A DNA stretch of 64,000 bases from Paulownia fortunei. Taxonomy: Eukaryota > Streptophyta > Magnoliopsida > Lamiales > Paulowniaceae. This document shows, one piece after another, positions 1 through 11,010 of this stretch (positions are counted from its first letter, which is position 1; the number at the start of each line of letters is the position of its first letter). The notes beneath the pieces are model-generated. The model saw only the letters and a list, made by a program, of their open reading frames with translations. It ran no database searches and was not told where the DNA came from. The stretch covers positions 20,842,673 to 20,906,672 of the forward strand of contig CM033115.1 of NCBI GenBank assembly GCA_019321725.1. Direction: 5' to 3'. A program made the translations under genes and the position numbers.

Positions 1-60
1 GGACTAAGATAGTGATTTTGCCAAAAAGGTGACGATTAGATTTTGATTTTTACTTTCTTT

Positions 61-83
61 TTCTTCTTCTTCTTCTTCTTCTT
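61..83. repeat. TTC/CTT trinucleotide microsatellite
   Basis: An uninterrupted TTC repeat of about seven to eight units lies in T-rich DNA. No gene is visible in the first 1.4 kb apart from the presumed 3' untranslated region and downstream flank of the minus-strand gene ending at 1443. Confidence 0.8.
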
Positions 84-701
84 GTTTTTATTTTTTTTTC
101 TTATTCTTCTGTGTTTCACAATACTCAGATTTTTTTAGACATTTCAACAATAAAATCCAAAATGGGGGCATTTTCCAAATTAATCATGCATATTCCTTTT
201 TGGGTTGAACTTTATTCCTTGGAGCGTATTACAAAGGACCAGATATCAAAGTTATGAGATTTCTTATGTTGGCATGAAAATTCCACGATATATAATGAGA
301 TTATTTGTAATGTGTGACCCATGAGCTTCAAATTTGGCGTGGACTAATATTTGGTGACAAAACATCATTATCTGTTAATTTTTTGGTATTACCCAAATGG
401 CATCACAAAGTTTCCGAAGGAATGTATATCAGATAAAATCAAACTTTGGAATAATAGTAAAATGTGATGAAGTAGCCTGTGTAGCATTAACACTGCAAAG
501 GAACTTCTCTGGGAAGAATGAATAATAGGCTGAGATAGTATCTATTTGTGCAAAGCAAAAGTTCCAAATTTCATCCTGACCAATTAATTTTCAGATGTAT
601 CGATCGATCCACAGTAAAAGAGTCTTGGGGTGGACTGTCTACCTTCGGGGTCCTGTTCGCGCGACATAGAGAGAGGTCTATCGGAATAAAAGCCGTTGTC
701 A

Positions 702-791
702 AAATATCTACAAATATGCATAAATGATGATCGCATCCAATTTACCAAATATTTACAAGTATGCATACACAGTGATCGCATCCGATTTACC
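702..791. repeat. 45-bp tandem duplication
   Basis: Two adjacent 45-base copies (702-746 and 747-791) share the pattern AAATAT.TACAA.TATGCATA, followed by TGATCGCATCC and ATTTACC. They differ at only a handful of positions. The repeat sits downstream of the TFIIS-domain gene. Open frames across it are by-products of the repeat and look non-coding. Confidence 0.85.
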
Positions 792-1442
792 TGGAGGGCG
801 AACCAGAGAAAAGCCATCCTTTCCCAGGACTATGAAGCTTGGACACCTGGGTTAATAAAAATAAAAAGAGCCAACTACAATTCCATCCCATTGACACCAC
901 AAACCAGCATCCGCAGTGCAGCAGAGGCATACACTGTTCTGTAGATATCTTCCATAGTCCAAAGCACCTTATCCAAGCAGTATTTACAATCAATTAACAA
1001 TTCCAACTACGGTGTAAATATCAATCCAAACAGGGAAAAAGAAAAGGCAGCCGCATAGTCGCAAAACAACAATTAGTCAGCTCCTCCACAATCTCTTCCA
1101 TGAACATAACATGCATATTATATATACAAGAGACTTTCCTCCAAGATTCACTGAAATGTAAGAGATATTACAAATATGAAATGTGCTTTATACGAAGCAT
1201 AAAAGAGACAAAGAAATTAAAACACTTTAAAACAATTAAACTTAGCTTCTGTATTTCTCCTGGTAACTTATCTCAAGAATCGAATTACACCCACAATTTC
1301 CCTCATTATTTAGTTTCTATCAATCCCTCCCCACCTATGTTAATATGTCTCTTTTACCTTCAGGTTAACTAATGCTATAAAACCACTAGCCTGCTCTGAT
1401 TGGGCCTAATCTGATCCCAAGAAATGAAGACCAGAATTGAAT

Positions 1443-4400
1443 CTATTTCCATGGAGGCGTATAATGTTTGAAAGGATAATGTTCCCACCCATTCTCTGGT
1501 TCTTTACGCTTCCCACCTACAACTGAACTGATAGTGGGTTGGGAATTGGACCTCAGCTGCTCGTCCATTGACCTGACTCGACCTGAGTTTAAGAACTGTG
1601 CGAAGCCTGCAGGATCCCTACTTCCACCTTCTACCATTGTTCCAGAGTTGAGATCAAAACTGCTTCGCGAAGGCCCAACAGCTCCAAGTCCATTTGAAGG
1701 AGCTGGGCTGGTCATATTTATGAAAAATGGTGTTTGAGAGAAACCAGTTGGCAAAGGTGAAGGAGAGCCAACAATCTGGGGGATAACAGGTGCTCCTCTA
1801 GAATCCATCATGTAAGGAATGGGTCCACCAGATCCATATATCGTAGAGGAGAAAGGCATAGCAGGCCCAGGTGCAATGTTATTGAAACCATAAACTGAAG
1901 AATGGGCATATGGAAGCACAGATCCAATCCCCAAAAAACTCCCTGTTCTCCCCAAGTTAACATCAAATGCAAGCTCTGATGTTCGGCCATTCGGCGAGGC
2001 CAAAATTGGAGTAACCAAATCTTTACGATTGACCTCCACTCTCGTGCCCATTAAGGATATTACTGAGTCATCTGATTTTATACCTCCAGAGACATTGAAA
2101 TTTTGAGATAACTTACTTAAATAGGAATTATCAGAAGAATCATTGATAAAAGATGGTTGATCATTCAGATCGATATTCTTTAAAGAAGGCTGCTTTGATG
2201 ACGATGAAGAAGAATGAGACCGACTGTGGTGGCCATTTCCTTGGGGAAAGAACTGCTCCATCCCCCAATCTGATGGGCGAACACCATCTTCACTTGTACG
2301 ATTCAGATCCAGTTCGAGACGTTCAGATCTTCTTGGATTTGTTTCCACAGAAGATTCCCCAGAAGGAAGACTAGAATACAAAGGGACACTTTTATTTGGT
2401 GATAGGTCCCCTGTTCTGCCATCAATACTTTCAGCCACATTCAGATCTATATCAAGACATCCTTGTCGTTGTTTTGAACTGTTACTACTTCCCCCAGTGG
2501 AAAGATCTTTTTCACTTTCTGGCAGTCGGCGAGGCGATGCAGGGCGGAAAGCACTTGTTGCAGCAGAACCTTTCCATCCAAGATTCCCCTCAAATTGCAA
2601 TGGAGCAACAGGCAGTCCAGGAGCTGCTGCTGCTCTTGAAGCAGAAACAATAGAGATTGGTGTCAAAAATTGATTCCCAGGACAATCAGCATCTTCTGAA
2701 CAAACTTCTTGATTCAAATCAAAATTACACAGGCCTTTCTCAGCATTGGCTTCTTCTTGAGCCGCCTCAGTGACTTGAGAGGTATCCATATCTTGTGTGC
2801 CATTTGTCTGCTCAGCATCTAGATTTTCAGTGCTAGTTGCAGATTCTTCCTGCATTGGTGAAGCTTCAACCGACAAATCTGGGTCTTTTGCCACCTCCTT
2901 AGGTGAGCCCTCACTGGCATGGGGTTGTTTTCCACTCGCAGAGTCCGGGCTATTTGGCTGCTGTACATTACCTTCTGGTAGTTTCTCAGAAGAACTGCAA
3001 CTTTGTTCTCTGTAATCTACAACTTCTCTCTCCACTTCTATGGCGACTTGCCGAGCAACTTCTAGAGGATCCACAATTCCATAGAGTTCAACATCAGACC
3101 TCTTACGAGCCCGATGAGGTTTTCTACGTGTTTCTTTTTCGGCAAACTTATAATCATTTGCCAGATTATCACCACTTACATGCAGGTCAAGTTTTTTTAT
3201 CTTTCCATGATCTTCAATCCCTGATAGGAATGCCCCTAACTCCTTAGTATTTTCCCAACTTTTCTCACTGCTAGAGGATTTGCACAACATAGGATATTCA
3301 CCCCCTTCTTCAGCACCAAATGCAATAGAACTTCTACATTGATTTGCAGAACCGCCATCATCCATGGTACCCTTTCCATCAGACTCAATTTTCCTTGAAG
3401 CAATATGTGATGAACCTTTGTCGCACAAACTTTTATCCCCAGCGTCAGAAAATTTTTGTGAACTGGATTCTGTTACTGATTTCATTGCATCCACAGCATC
3501 AGAACTTGAAGGAAAAGGTCTGTCTTCTGATGTGTTAAATTCTTCGAGCAATCCTAATTTCTCTGGTGAACTTTCAATCTTTGGGGAATGCATTTTATCA
3601 CTAGCCGACTTCAACTCCTGAAACTCTGTCCGACCATCAAGATTATCTTTTCTAAAATCAGCTGGATTACATGATCCAACTGAGGTAGCACCTATAGAAT
3701 GGCATACAGGAATCTCCATGGCAGGCTTCGGTAAGGAAGGTGAGCTGACGTGATCCAAGGGTCTGTCATCCCCAACTGCGGGGTCAAATTTTTTATCCAA
3801 ATTGTGTGTTTTTTCAACCTGGCCAGGATGCACAGCATCATAACTTGTAGATAGCACTGGGTCATCTCTGGTTGATTCCTGGCCTTTTTCTTTACAAGAA
3901 GTCTCTCTGGAAACAGAGTCATCTCTCTGAGAAGATTCTGAATGTCCACTACGTCTCCCAATATCTGCACTTTTCCCCACATCATCATCAGTCAAAGCTC
4001 CAAAAATTTTAACATCTGAAAGAGATGCATCACCATCTCTCTTCTTTTTCCAGCTTTCAAATAGCACTTGAGCTTTATCCTGTACCTTGGAACTATTGTG
4101 GACAAGTAGATCTTTGACGGTTGTCCATATTTCAGTAGTAACCAGTTTTTCATAGTCCACATGCAGTTTTCCAAGTGCTTGCAGCAAATGAGTAATTGAC
4201 TCTTCGACAAAGCTGTCACTTGAGTCATTGCTGAACTTCTGGGCATCCTTCAACCACTTACCAATAAAATGAAGGCCATCTAAATGAATAAAAAGATCAA
4301 GACAATCCTGGTTCTCAGTGGCAGCTATAGCACTTCCAACTGCGGACCACTGCCTGGTTGCTTCACCAACACTCTTCACAATACAATCTCTATCTTTCTG

Positions 4401-4487
4401 CATGACTGCCACAAGTTCCTTGACTCGAGCAGGGACCGTAAGCCCATTATTCATCTCAGTCAAGGTAAAGAAGTCGTCGAGCGTCAT
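1443..4487 (-). CDS. TFIIS N-terminal (LW) domain protein with multiple DLN motifs
   Basis: One uninterrupted 1014-residue frame starts with MTLDDFFTLTEMNNG and ends in KHYTPPWK. Residues about 30-150 resemble the helical TFIIS N-terminal/LW domain found in transcription elongation and chromatin factors (for example ATRQW, then CLDLFIHLDGLHFIGKWLKD). The rest is low-complexity, rich in Ser, Asp and Glu, with a basic KPHRARKRSD patch. Six DLN/DVN-type motifs sit near residues 589, 680, 726, 772, 840 and 945; such EAR-like motifs often recruit TOPLESS corepressors. Overall it matches the plant family of Arabidopsis At4g24200, also related to SUO, which additionally has a BAH domain not visible here. 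A nuclear role in transcription or chromatin control is inferred. The start is the first ATG after likely splice acceptors in the leader, and family members begin the same way. Confidence 0.88.
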   Translation of the reverse strand: MTLDDFFTLTEMNNGLTVPARVKELVAVMQKDRDCIVKSVGEATRQWSAVGSAIAATENQDCLDLFIHLDGLHFIGKWLKDAQKFSNDSSDSFVEESITHLLQALGKLHVDYEKLVTTEIWTTVKDLLVHNSSKVQDKAQVLFESWKKKRDGDASLSDVKIFGALTDDDVGKSADIGRRSGHSESSQRDDSVSRETSCKEKGQESTRDDPVLSTSYDAVHPGQVEKTHNLDKKFDPAVGDDRPLDHVSSPSLPKPAMEIPVCHSIGATSVGSCNPADFRKDNLDGRTEFQELKSASDKMHSPKIESSPEKLGLLEEFNTSEDRPFPSSSDAVDAMKSVTESSSQKFSDAGDKSLCDKGSSHIASRKIESDGKGTMDDGGSANQCRSSIAFGAEEGGEYPMLCKSSSSEKSWENTKELGAFLSGIEDHGKIKKLDLHVSGDNLANDYKFAEKETRRKPHRARKRSDVELYGIVDPLEVARQVAIEVEREVVDYREQSCSSSEKLPEGNVQQPNSPDSASGKQPHASEGSPKEVAKDPDLSVEASPMQEESATSTENLDAEQTNGTQDMDTSQVTEAAQEEANAEKGLCNFDLNQEVCSEDADCPGNQFLTPISIVSASRAAAAPGLPVAPLQFEGNLGWKGSAATSAFRPASPRRLPESEKDLSTGGSSNSSKQRQGCLDIDLNVAESIDGRTGDLSPNKSVPLYSSLPSGESSVETNPRRSERLELDLNRTSEDGVRPSDWGMEQFFPQGNGHHSRSHSSSSSSKQPSLKNIDLNDQPSFINDSSDNSYLSKLSQNFNVSGGIKSDDSVISLMGTRVEVNRKDLVTPILASPNGRTSELAFDVNLGRTGSFLGIGSVLPYAHSSVYGFNNIAPGPAMPFSSTIYGSGGPIPYMMDSRGAPVIPQIVGSPSPLPTGFSQTPFFINMTSPAPSNGLGAVGPSRSSFDLNSGTMVEGGSRDPAGFAQFLNSGRVRSMDEQLRSNSQPTISSVVGGKRKEPENGWEHYPFKHYTPPWK

Positions 4488-7260
4488 AATCTCTCACAAG
4501 TTAGGACTGCAATAGATTACTTCATTTCCATGCATTTTCTTGGTTCTGCCCCCTGTAGAAAGTTATCCAGAAGGGTTAAAGGCACATATTCCAAACTCTT
4601 AACCATCAATCATTAATTGTAATGTTCCAATCCAAGAACAGAATGAAGATAACATAGAATAAAAGTTAATCAATCGAATTCCTGCAATGAATGTCGAGCT
4701 CGTTATCTGGCTATGGATTTCTTATTGTTGAATTTGAATGAAAGAGTTAACTGTCAGAGATGTTGGTGTTTGAGATGATAAGGGTGTTGGCTGGAGATGT
4801 AAAGGCAGTAAAGCTGCAAACAAACTGGGATCGGAAATGAGATGATATTTTTAGATAGAGAACTGAAAATGTTGGAGTAAGGTGGCTTGACAAATGTTTG
4901 TAGCAGGAGAAAGGAATAGGACTTGTGCCTACGAGGGAGTCTGGAAAGATTCAAATGTAGGAAGGAAAGAGAATGAGAAGATCAGTCATCTCAATTATTT
5001 TCTTTAAGCCAGTATTACTTAGTCATCTTCCTCGGGCGCAACTTGTCTGTCATTAATTCAATAAGCACAACATTTCATTTGATAAAGTCAAATATAAGCA
5101 ACTAAGTGTGCTAGGGCAGAAAACCTAGAAGTATAAGGAAGAACTAGGGCAGTAACTGAAGAGGCCAAACTCTTTACCAAATAAAAAAATCTAAGAACCT
5201 ATTGGGTAGTCAAATGCTTATGCCTGCATGCCCTTTCCATGAAAAGCAGATTGATAGGCAGTAGCACATTTCTTTCCTTCCTTTGATGTTCATAATCTAG
5301 CTATTTGTGTAGTGAACATCACACAAGTCAGTTTGCATAGCTAAAGTAGTTAAAGAACCAAAATTATGATAATCGTTCTACTCTATATAAAGCAGATTTA
5401 TTTAAGTTTGGTAAGTTATCAGCAGTAAACAATGTATCATGCCTTACCACATTACAGAAATAAAATGCAACAAAGAGAAAACTTTAGTTAGTGTTCATTT
5501 GTCAATGAGCATGATTGTAGTTGAAGGGCCAAATTCAAATAGAAAGCATAGGACTTGCATGGCAACCAGTGAGCATAATAGAAACTAGGCTTTGTCCAGT
5601 AGAGTGACAGAAATGCCATGACATACACTAGGCTGGATCAAACCCAAAGCAGGACACTATCAAATTAATCGACAACCAATGGTAATACATGCAATAAAAC
5701 AACAAAATAAAGGTGACAGTGCAGAGAATTATTTTTTTCCCCCCCAAAACAATCGGCAATGCTATACAAGAATTGAACCATGAACATAAAACAGAAAAAC
5801 GAACTTAAAAATGCTATAGAGAAACAGAAGCAATTTCTCTCTGGAGGATAATAAATCCACTTCTACTTGTAATTTGGATAAATTAAACTGTCAACTAAAA
5901 CATAGAAATAATCCAAGCACAGCTTCTTCTAATGTTTATCTAACCCCAAAATTTTGAATTCTAATTTCCATTCCGTCTGAAGCATATGCCCATCTCAATG
6001 ATGAGAAGTTAAACAATTAGAATTACTAGTAATTAAAAACAGAAATAATACAAGGCCTTTAATGAACAACGAAGTGACAAATTACGCATAGGAACCAATT
6101 AACAATTGCGATTAGAAGTGCAAAAGAGCATCAAGGTATGCATGCCATTAAGAAAACTAACATAACCCAGCAGCCATATAAAATTGAATTGTGATTAAAA
6201 GTTGGATAAAGCATCACGATGTGGATACCAATAAGAAATATAACATGCTTCAGCAACAATGTAAAATTTACCACTTTACAAATGCCCGTTGTTCAAAGTT
6301 GCAACAAAATAACAAACTGAAAGTAGTCAAAAAATGAATCACCAACTCGGACGCTACTTGAATCCTGAAAAGGAAAAAAAAAAAAAATCAGAAGAAATGG
6401 TAAACAATTAATAATTCTCAATTCAACTAACAAAAAATTTCTCTCATCAAAAAGAGCTCCAACTAAGAAACTGCAATTGAAGAAAACGAATTTCTTCAAT
6501 AATTAATAATTTTCAATTCAATTGACTAAACATTTCTCCATCAAAAAGAGCTCCAAACAAGAAACTGCAATTGAACTACATAGACTCAACTAAAACCCAC
6601 CACTCACAAAAATAGACCTAGAAAAAACCAAATCTAGGGTTTTGCACGGCTAAAACCAAATTTTCTACCAGAGAAAAGAAACAGAAAATTTCAAAAAAAG
6701 GTTATCAAAATGAAAGAAAGGCCAACCTTTACCCAAGGTCCGAAACCCTAGATGAACAATATTCTACATCAGCTTTAGGAGTTAGCGTGTTCAAATGCGT
6801 AAAAAGTGCACAGAAACACGCAATTAATAGGAGATATTTACTAGAGATTTCTTTAATATTATTGTAATTAATGCAGTAAAACAGCAAATTAAAAAAAGCT
6901 TCAAACAACAAAAAGATATCCAGAAAATCTTGAATAATTAAGGAAAAAAAAAAAAAAAAAAACAGAGGTTTTTACCTTTTTCAAAAACTTGGAAAAAACT
7001 CATAATTCCAAGCTACAGCTCCTTTAAATGAAAACCTCAAAATTTTCACTAACTCAAAACCCCCAAATTCTTTTCTTCGGGAGCAGAAAATTAAATGGAA
7101 AATTAAAAAAATAGGACTGAGAGAAAACCTTTTGCAGTGTGTGTTTGACGTCTAATGTTTTCTTCTTGTTCTTCTTCCTCTTGCTGAATTTTCCGTTTTT
7201 ACTTTTCCGTATTTTGACATTTTTATTTTATTTGCTTTAATTTATTTCTTCTCTGAAAGT
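4488..7260 (-). promoter_or_regulatory. Intron-containing 5' leader and promoter of the TFIIS-domain gene
   Basis: There is no coding potential for 2.7 kb upstream of the ATG at 4487. On the minus strand, acceptor-like TTCTACAG and ATTGCAG sequences lie just before the ATG, at about 4510-4560. A donor-like AAAAAG/GTAAAA sits near 6975. A leader exon from about 7140 to 6976 spliced over roughly 2.4 kb is therefore likely. A site II-type TGGGCC element lies at 7351-7356, farther upstream. The precise transcription start and splice sites need transcript data. Confidence 0.45.
6405..6575. repeat. Imperfect ~77-bp direct repeat in the leader intron
   Basis: Copy one (6405-6481) and copy two (6500-6575) both carry ATTAATAATT, TCAATTCAA, CATCAAAAAGAGCTCC and GAAACTGCAATTGAA. 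They are about 95 bases apart start to start. The repeat lies inside the presumed leader intron of the TFIIS-domain gene. Confidence 0.8.
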
Positions 7261-8587
7261 TTGCTTGTTTGGTCTGTTTTGTTCACAAGTGGGGGGATTG
7301 AACACGTGCCGCGCGAGTGAGTCGCCAAAGACAACCCGTCTGCCCTGTAATGGGCCGGTTTTGGGGCCTGATAGTACCTTTATAACAAAACACGTTACTC
7401 CATATCGACCCGACCCAAGTGATGTTTGGCAAAGATTAATATTAATATTTTCTTAAAAAAAAGTGATAAAATGCATTCAATCTATTCTTGAACAAAATAT
7501 TGTAATTCCTACATTGCTTTGTAGTATCTCTAAATATATTGTGTGCAGGGATTATAACAAGATAAGTTCAAATTTTGATTCACTTCATTGTGTTTTAAAT
7601 TATAAATGAGTTTGAAGCAAATTTTAAAAATATATTAATATAATAGTATTTTTAAAAATACAATTTTTTGTTTTATTATATATTAACGTAATAGTATTTT
7701 TAAAAATGTTTTTTAAAAAAAATAGTAGTAATATTATTTTTAAAGGATATATTTTCTATATTTTAAAATTATAAATTTTTTGAAAGATCGAATATCAAAT
7801 TTTGATAAATCCATCCAAAACTCTCCATATCGTCATCTCTATTTGTATGATATCTATATACGTTACGTATCATAAAAAATATGATAAATATATAATAGAT
7901 TTCTTGATGTATATTACATTATTTATTTTTATTTAAGTATGACCTCTTTTACTAGCTCAATTTTAATTAAACACAAAATTTGACTCAAATAAAATTCTAA
8001 TAGATGAGTCTTAGTCAAGTTTGATTCATATAAGGCATTCCAATTCATACTATTTACCAATTTAAGTGCTTTGTATATATTTCCCACATGTTTATTATCT
8101 TGCTTGCTATCAATGTCATATACATGTTTTTTGAAAAAAATATACAACCTATCTCAGCTAATTGCATTTTTCAATTTATTTGAATTTTGAGTAAATGCAA
8201 ATCCAAAATAAAGTAAAACCCAACAAGATGATGATTACTTAAGTCAGGCCCCATTTTCAACCCATCCAATATCAAGAGATTGCAACTTTCACATTCAAAT
8301 GAAAAATGTAGTATGAGTGTCATTTGTAATCCAGACCCGGCCATTTGACATGCCCACAAGATTGCGGGTATGGGTTACCCACTTTGTTAGTTTACAAAAA
8401 GAAAAAAAAATTTGAAATAGAACCAGAAGTCCTTTTCTTAAATTATGGGTGGGGTGGGGGGGACAAGACTTGAAGGAAAGACTGCAAAACAAAAAGTGTC
8501 AAAATCAAAAGTTTGGAGGGTTTGGGCATTTCTATAATGACTTTTGGAGAAAAGGGAAGGTGGAGCTGCTCCTCCCCTGAAAAGATG

Positions 8588-8660
8588 ACCACCGGTGGTC
8601 CCTTTCATGTCACGTGGGCTGACACGTGTTATTTTTCTTTCCTTTAGAGAAAAATAAATA
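8588..8660 (+). promoter_or_regulatory. Orphan promoter-like patch: palindrome, two ACGT boxes and a TATA-like run
   Basis: The perfect palindrome ACCACCGGTGGT (8588-8599) is followed by a G-box/ABRE-type CACGTGG (8611-8617) and ACACGTGT (8622-8629). An AAATAAATAGG TATA-like stretch follows about 20 bases on. Paired ACGT-core elements are the usual bZIP/bHLH target arrangement in plant promoters. No open reading frame follows within 1 kb, so a served transcript is not evident. Confidence 0.35.
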
Positions 8661-9409
8661 GGGAGCTGTTTCAAATTTTTCTTTTTTATTCAAACTTTTA
8701 TGAACTATGGAGAGAAATACATAAATGCTTTTGTTGGTAATGTTCATCTACATCTTTTGAATGATAGAGCACAAGTTTAGCATTCTTTTGGTATCTTTCT
8801 ACATTATAAATAAAAAGCAAATAAATAGAAATCTTAACTACAAATGTTTAAACAAAATAAAACATAAAAATTGATGCAACTCAAAGTACATGTTGGGGAT
8901 GCAAGGTATTTTGCGTGTTTGGAATGGAAAAATTAGTTTTACAAGAATAGATTTTAGTTTGATTAATTTTTGTAATAATTGATTATCATAAAAATTGACT
9001 CTAAAAGAATTGATTTATGAATTACGGTTGGTCAAAAGGTTTTTCTTTTTTCCTTTCCTCTTATATTATATCACTTGAATAATCTAAAAGTGATTTTAAC
9101 TTAATTATATCACTACCGTAATTTCAATTTAAATTGTAAAATATTATTATAAATCACTATGAAAGTTCAAAAGTTATTGCTTTTAGGCTAAACAATCATA
9201 TTAAAAATTTGGTATGAATCAAAAGAGTTTTTAAGTTTTAAAAGGTTTTTCCTTTAGTATAGAAGTGCATCATACATTAAAAAAATAAAACAAGTTTAAC
9301 TTGTATATGTAAAATTTCAATTCAAGAGGAAAATAAAAATATAGCTCTTTTTGTAGTGCACCTCAATAGATCTAATAGACTTTTGGTTAGATTTAAGTAG
9401 CACAATGAG

Positions 9410-10250
9410 CTACGAGGGTGGTGCTTGAAACACGGTCCAAGCCCGCACACGTGCACGCACATTGCAATAAGTGCTTTAGAAACACATTTTGTACTTAACA
9501 CGTACGCATCATGGTAGAGTGATTCAGTGATGTGGCAGGATAACTCAATGTGGCGATGATGTGGCAAATTTGTCTAAGTGACACCTACATAAGCACCAAC
9601 TTGTGGTGGAGTGGCTTGATGATGTGGCAGATTCGTCCAAGTAGCATCTGCATGGCATGACACTATACGGTTGAGTGTCAAGTGGACGTGACCGTATATA
9701 CGGGTGCTAACAATATGTGACTGAAGAACTATAATGGGTCCTTAATGCAGACGGGGCGCAAGTAGCACACACACCCATCTAGTTGAGAGAAATATATGGT
9801 AAAGTTGTGGACCATCATGTAGAAATGCAACTTAAACCACTAGATCACATCCAAATTTCAAAAGATACGGTCTAATGATCCAAATTGATCCATATCAAAA
9901 AACACAACCAATCATGAAGGACCATATGAAATTTTTATAAATAGAATTCTCTCAATAGTACTAATACACACCGAATCAATTCAAAGTTTAATTGATTTAT
10001 CTATTCTTTCTCACTACTAAAATATCTTTGAATATTTTAGTATTATGCATTATTCTTCGAATAAGAATACGATTAAGTTTTTGGTTTGACCGACAATATT
10101 AGTACAGTGTTATACTAATCTTGTATTGAATTATCGTATCTTAAGAGACAGATGTCGAGTTCCTTTAGTACCATGAAGGAAACAAAATATATTTTAAGAA
10201 GATTAATTTCGTACTTATATTACTTCAATTGAAATTCTAAATATAAACCC
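9410..10250. mobile_element. Possible retrotransposon LTR remnant
   Basis: This patch is less AT-rich than its surroundings. It contains a diverged 36-bp direct repeat (9555-9590 and 9618-9653, starting GATGATGTGGCA), then a TATAAATA box at 9936-9943 and a downstream leader-like stretch. That order resembles a solo LTR. I could not define TG...CA ends, a target-site duplication or any gag/pol remnant, so the call is weak. Confidence 0.25.
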
Positions 10251-10986
10251 AATCTCCTTTTGACATATAACCAATACAAGTATATTAATTTTTCAAAGGT
10301 AAATGTTGTTAATCTAAAAAGAGCCCCTACATTTACACATTTAAGGGTAATTCCGGCGTACCTGTAATGACATGATGATTAATCCTAAAAATAATTAAGT
10401 GGATTGAAAATAGAATCTCGATCAAGTTGGTTAATAATCTTGAAATGAGATATGTTCACCAATAATCAAAGAAAACTAAATAGGGTGGATGTACCCAAGT
10501 GGATCAAGGCAGTGAATTGTGAATCCACCATGCGCGGCTTTAACTTGCTGGGCACAAGCATTTTGGATAAATCAACTTTATGATTCTAGAAAAAAATATT
10601 TTTTTTCTCAGTAATATTTTTGTTTTTTGCTTTACTAATTTGAATCAGCGAGATGAATTGTAGTTAAGGGTAAAATGTCACTTAGAACCCAAAATATTAT
10701 AAAATTCTTGAAAATAAAAAATGAACCAAAATATAGCTATACCAAAACTAGGTGCAAAGAACGAATTAGACTCCCTAGTGGATAAATCAAAATACAGAAA
10801 CATGATTATCCTTTTTAGCATCATTTACTAAAATAGTTACCTCATTATCTTCTATTCTAGCAAAATTAACCTTTAGAGCCATAGTTAACTATTGATGCTT
10901 AAGGCATATTCGAGAGGATCATAACCAATGTATCACACAAATTTGAATTCTTTCAAACTAATTTCACTTTTATCTGAGATGAGCAA

Positions 10987-11010
10987 ATATATATATATAT
11001 ATATATATAT
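10987..11010. repeat. (AT)12 microsatellite
   Basis: Uninterrupted AT dinucleotide run in intergenic DNA. Confidence 0.9.

Noticed and set aside
2153..4616. Several 60-115 codon frames on the plus strand opposite the TFIIS-domain gene.
   Set aside because: They are antisense shadows of the long, conserved minus-strand coding frame.
8438..8674. A 78-codon minus-strand frame crossing the ACGT-box patch.
   Set aside because: Composition is random and it overlaps promoter-like elements; no family resemblance.
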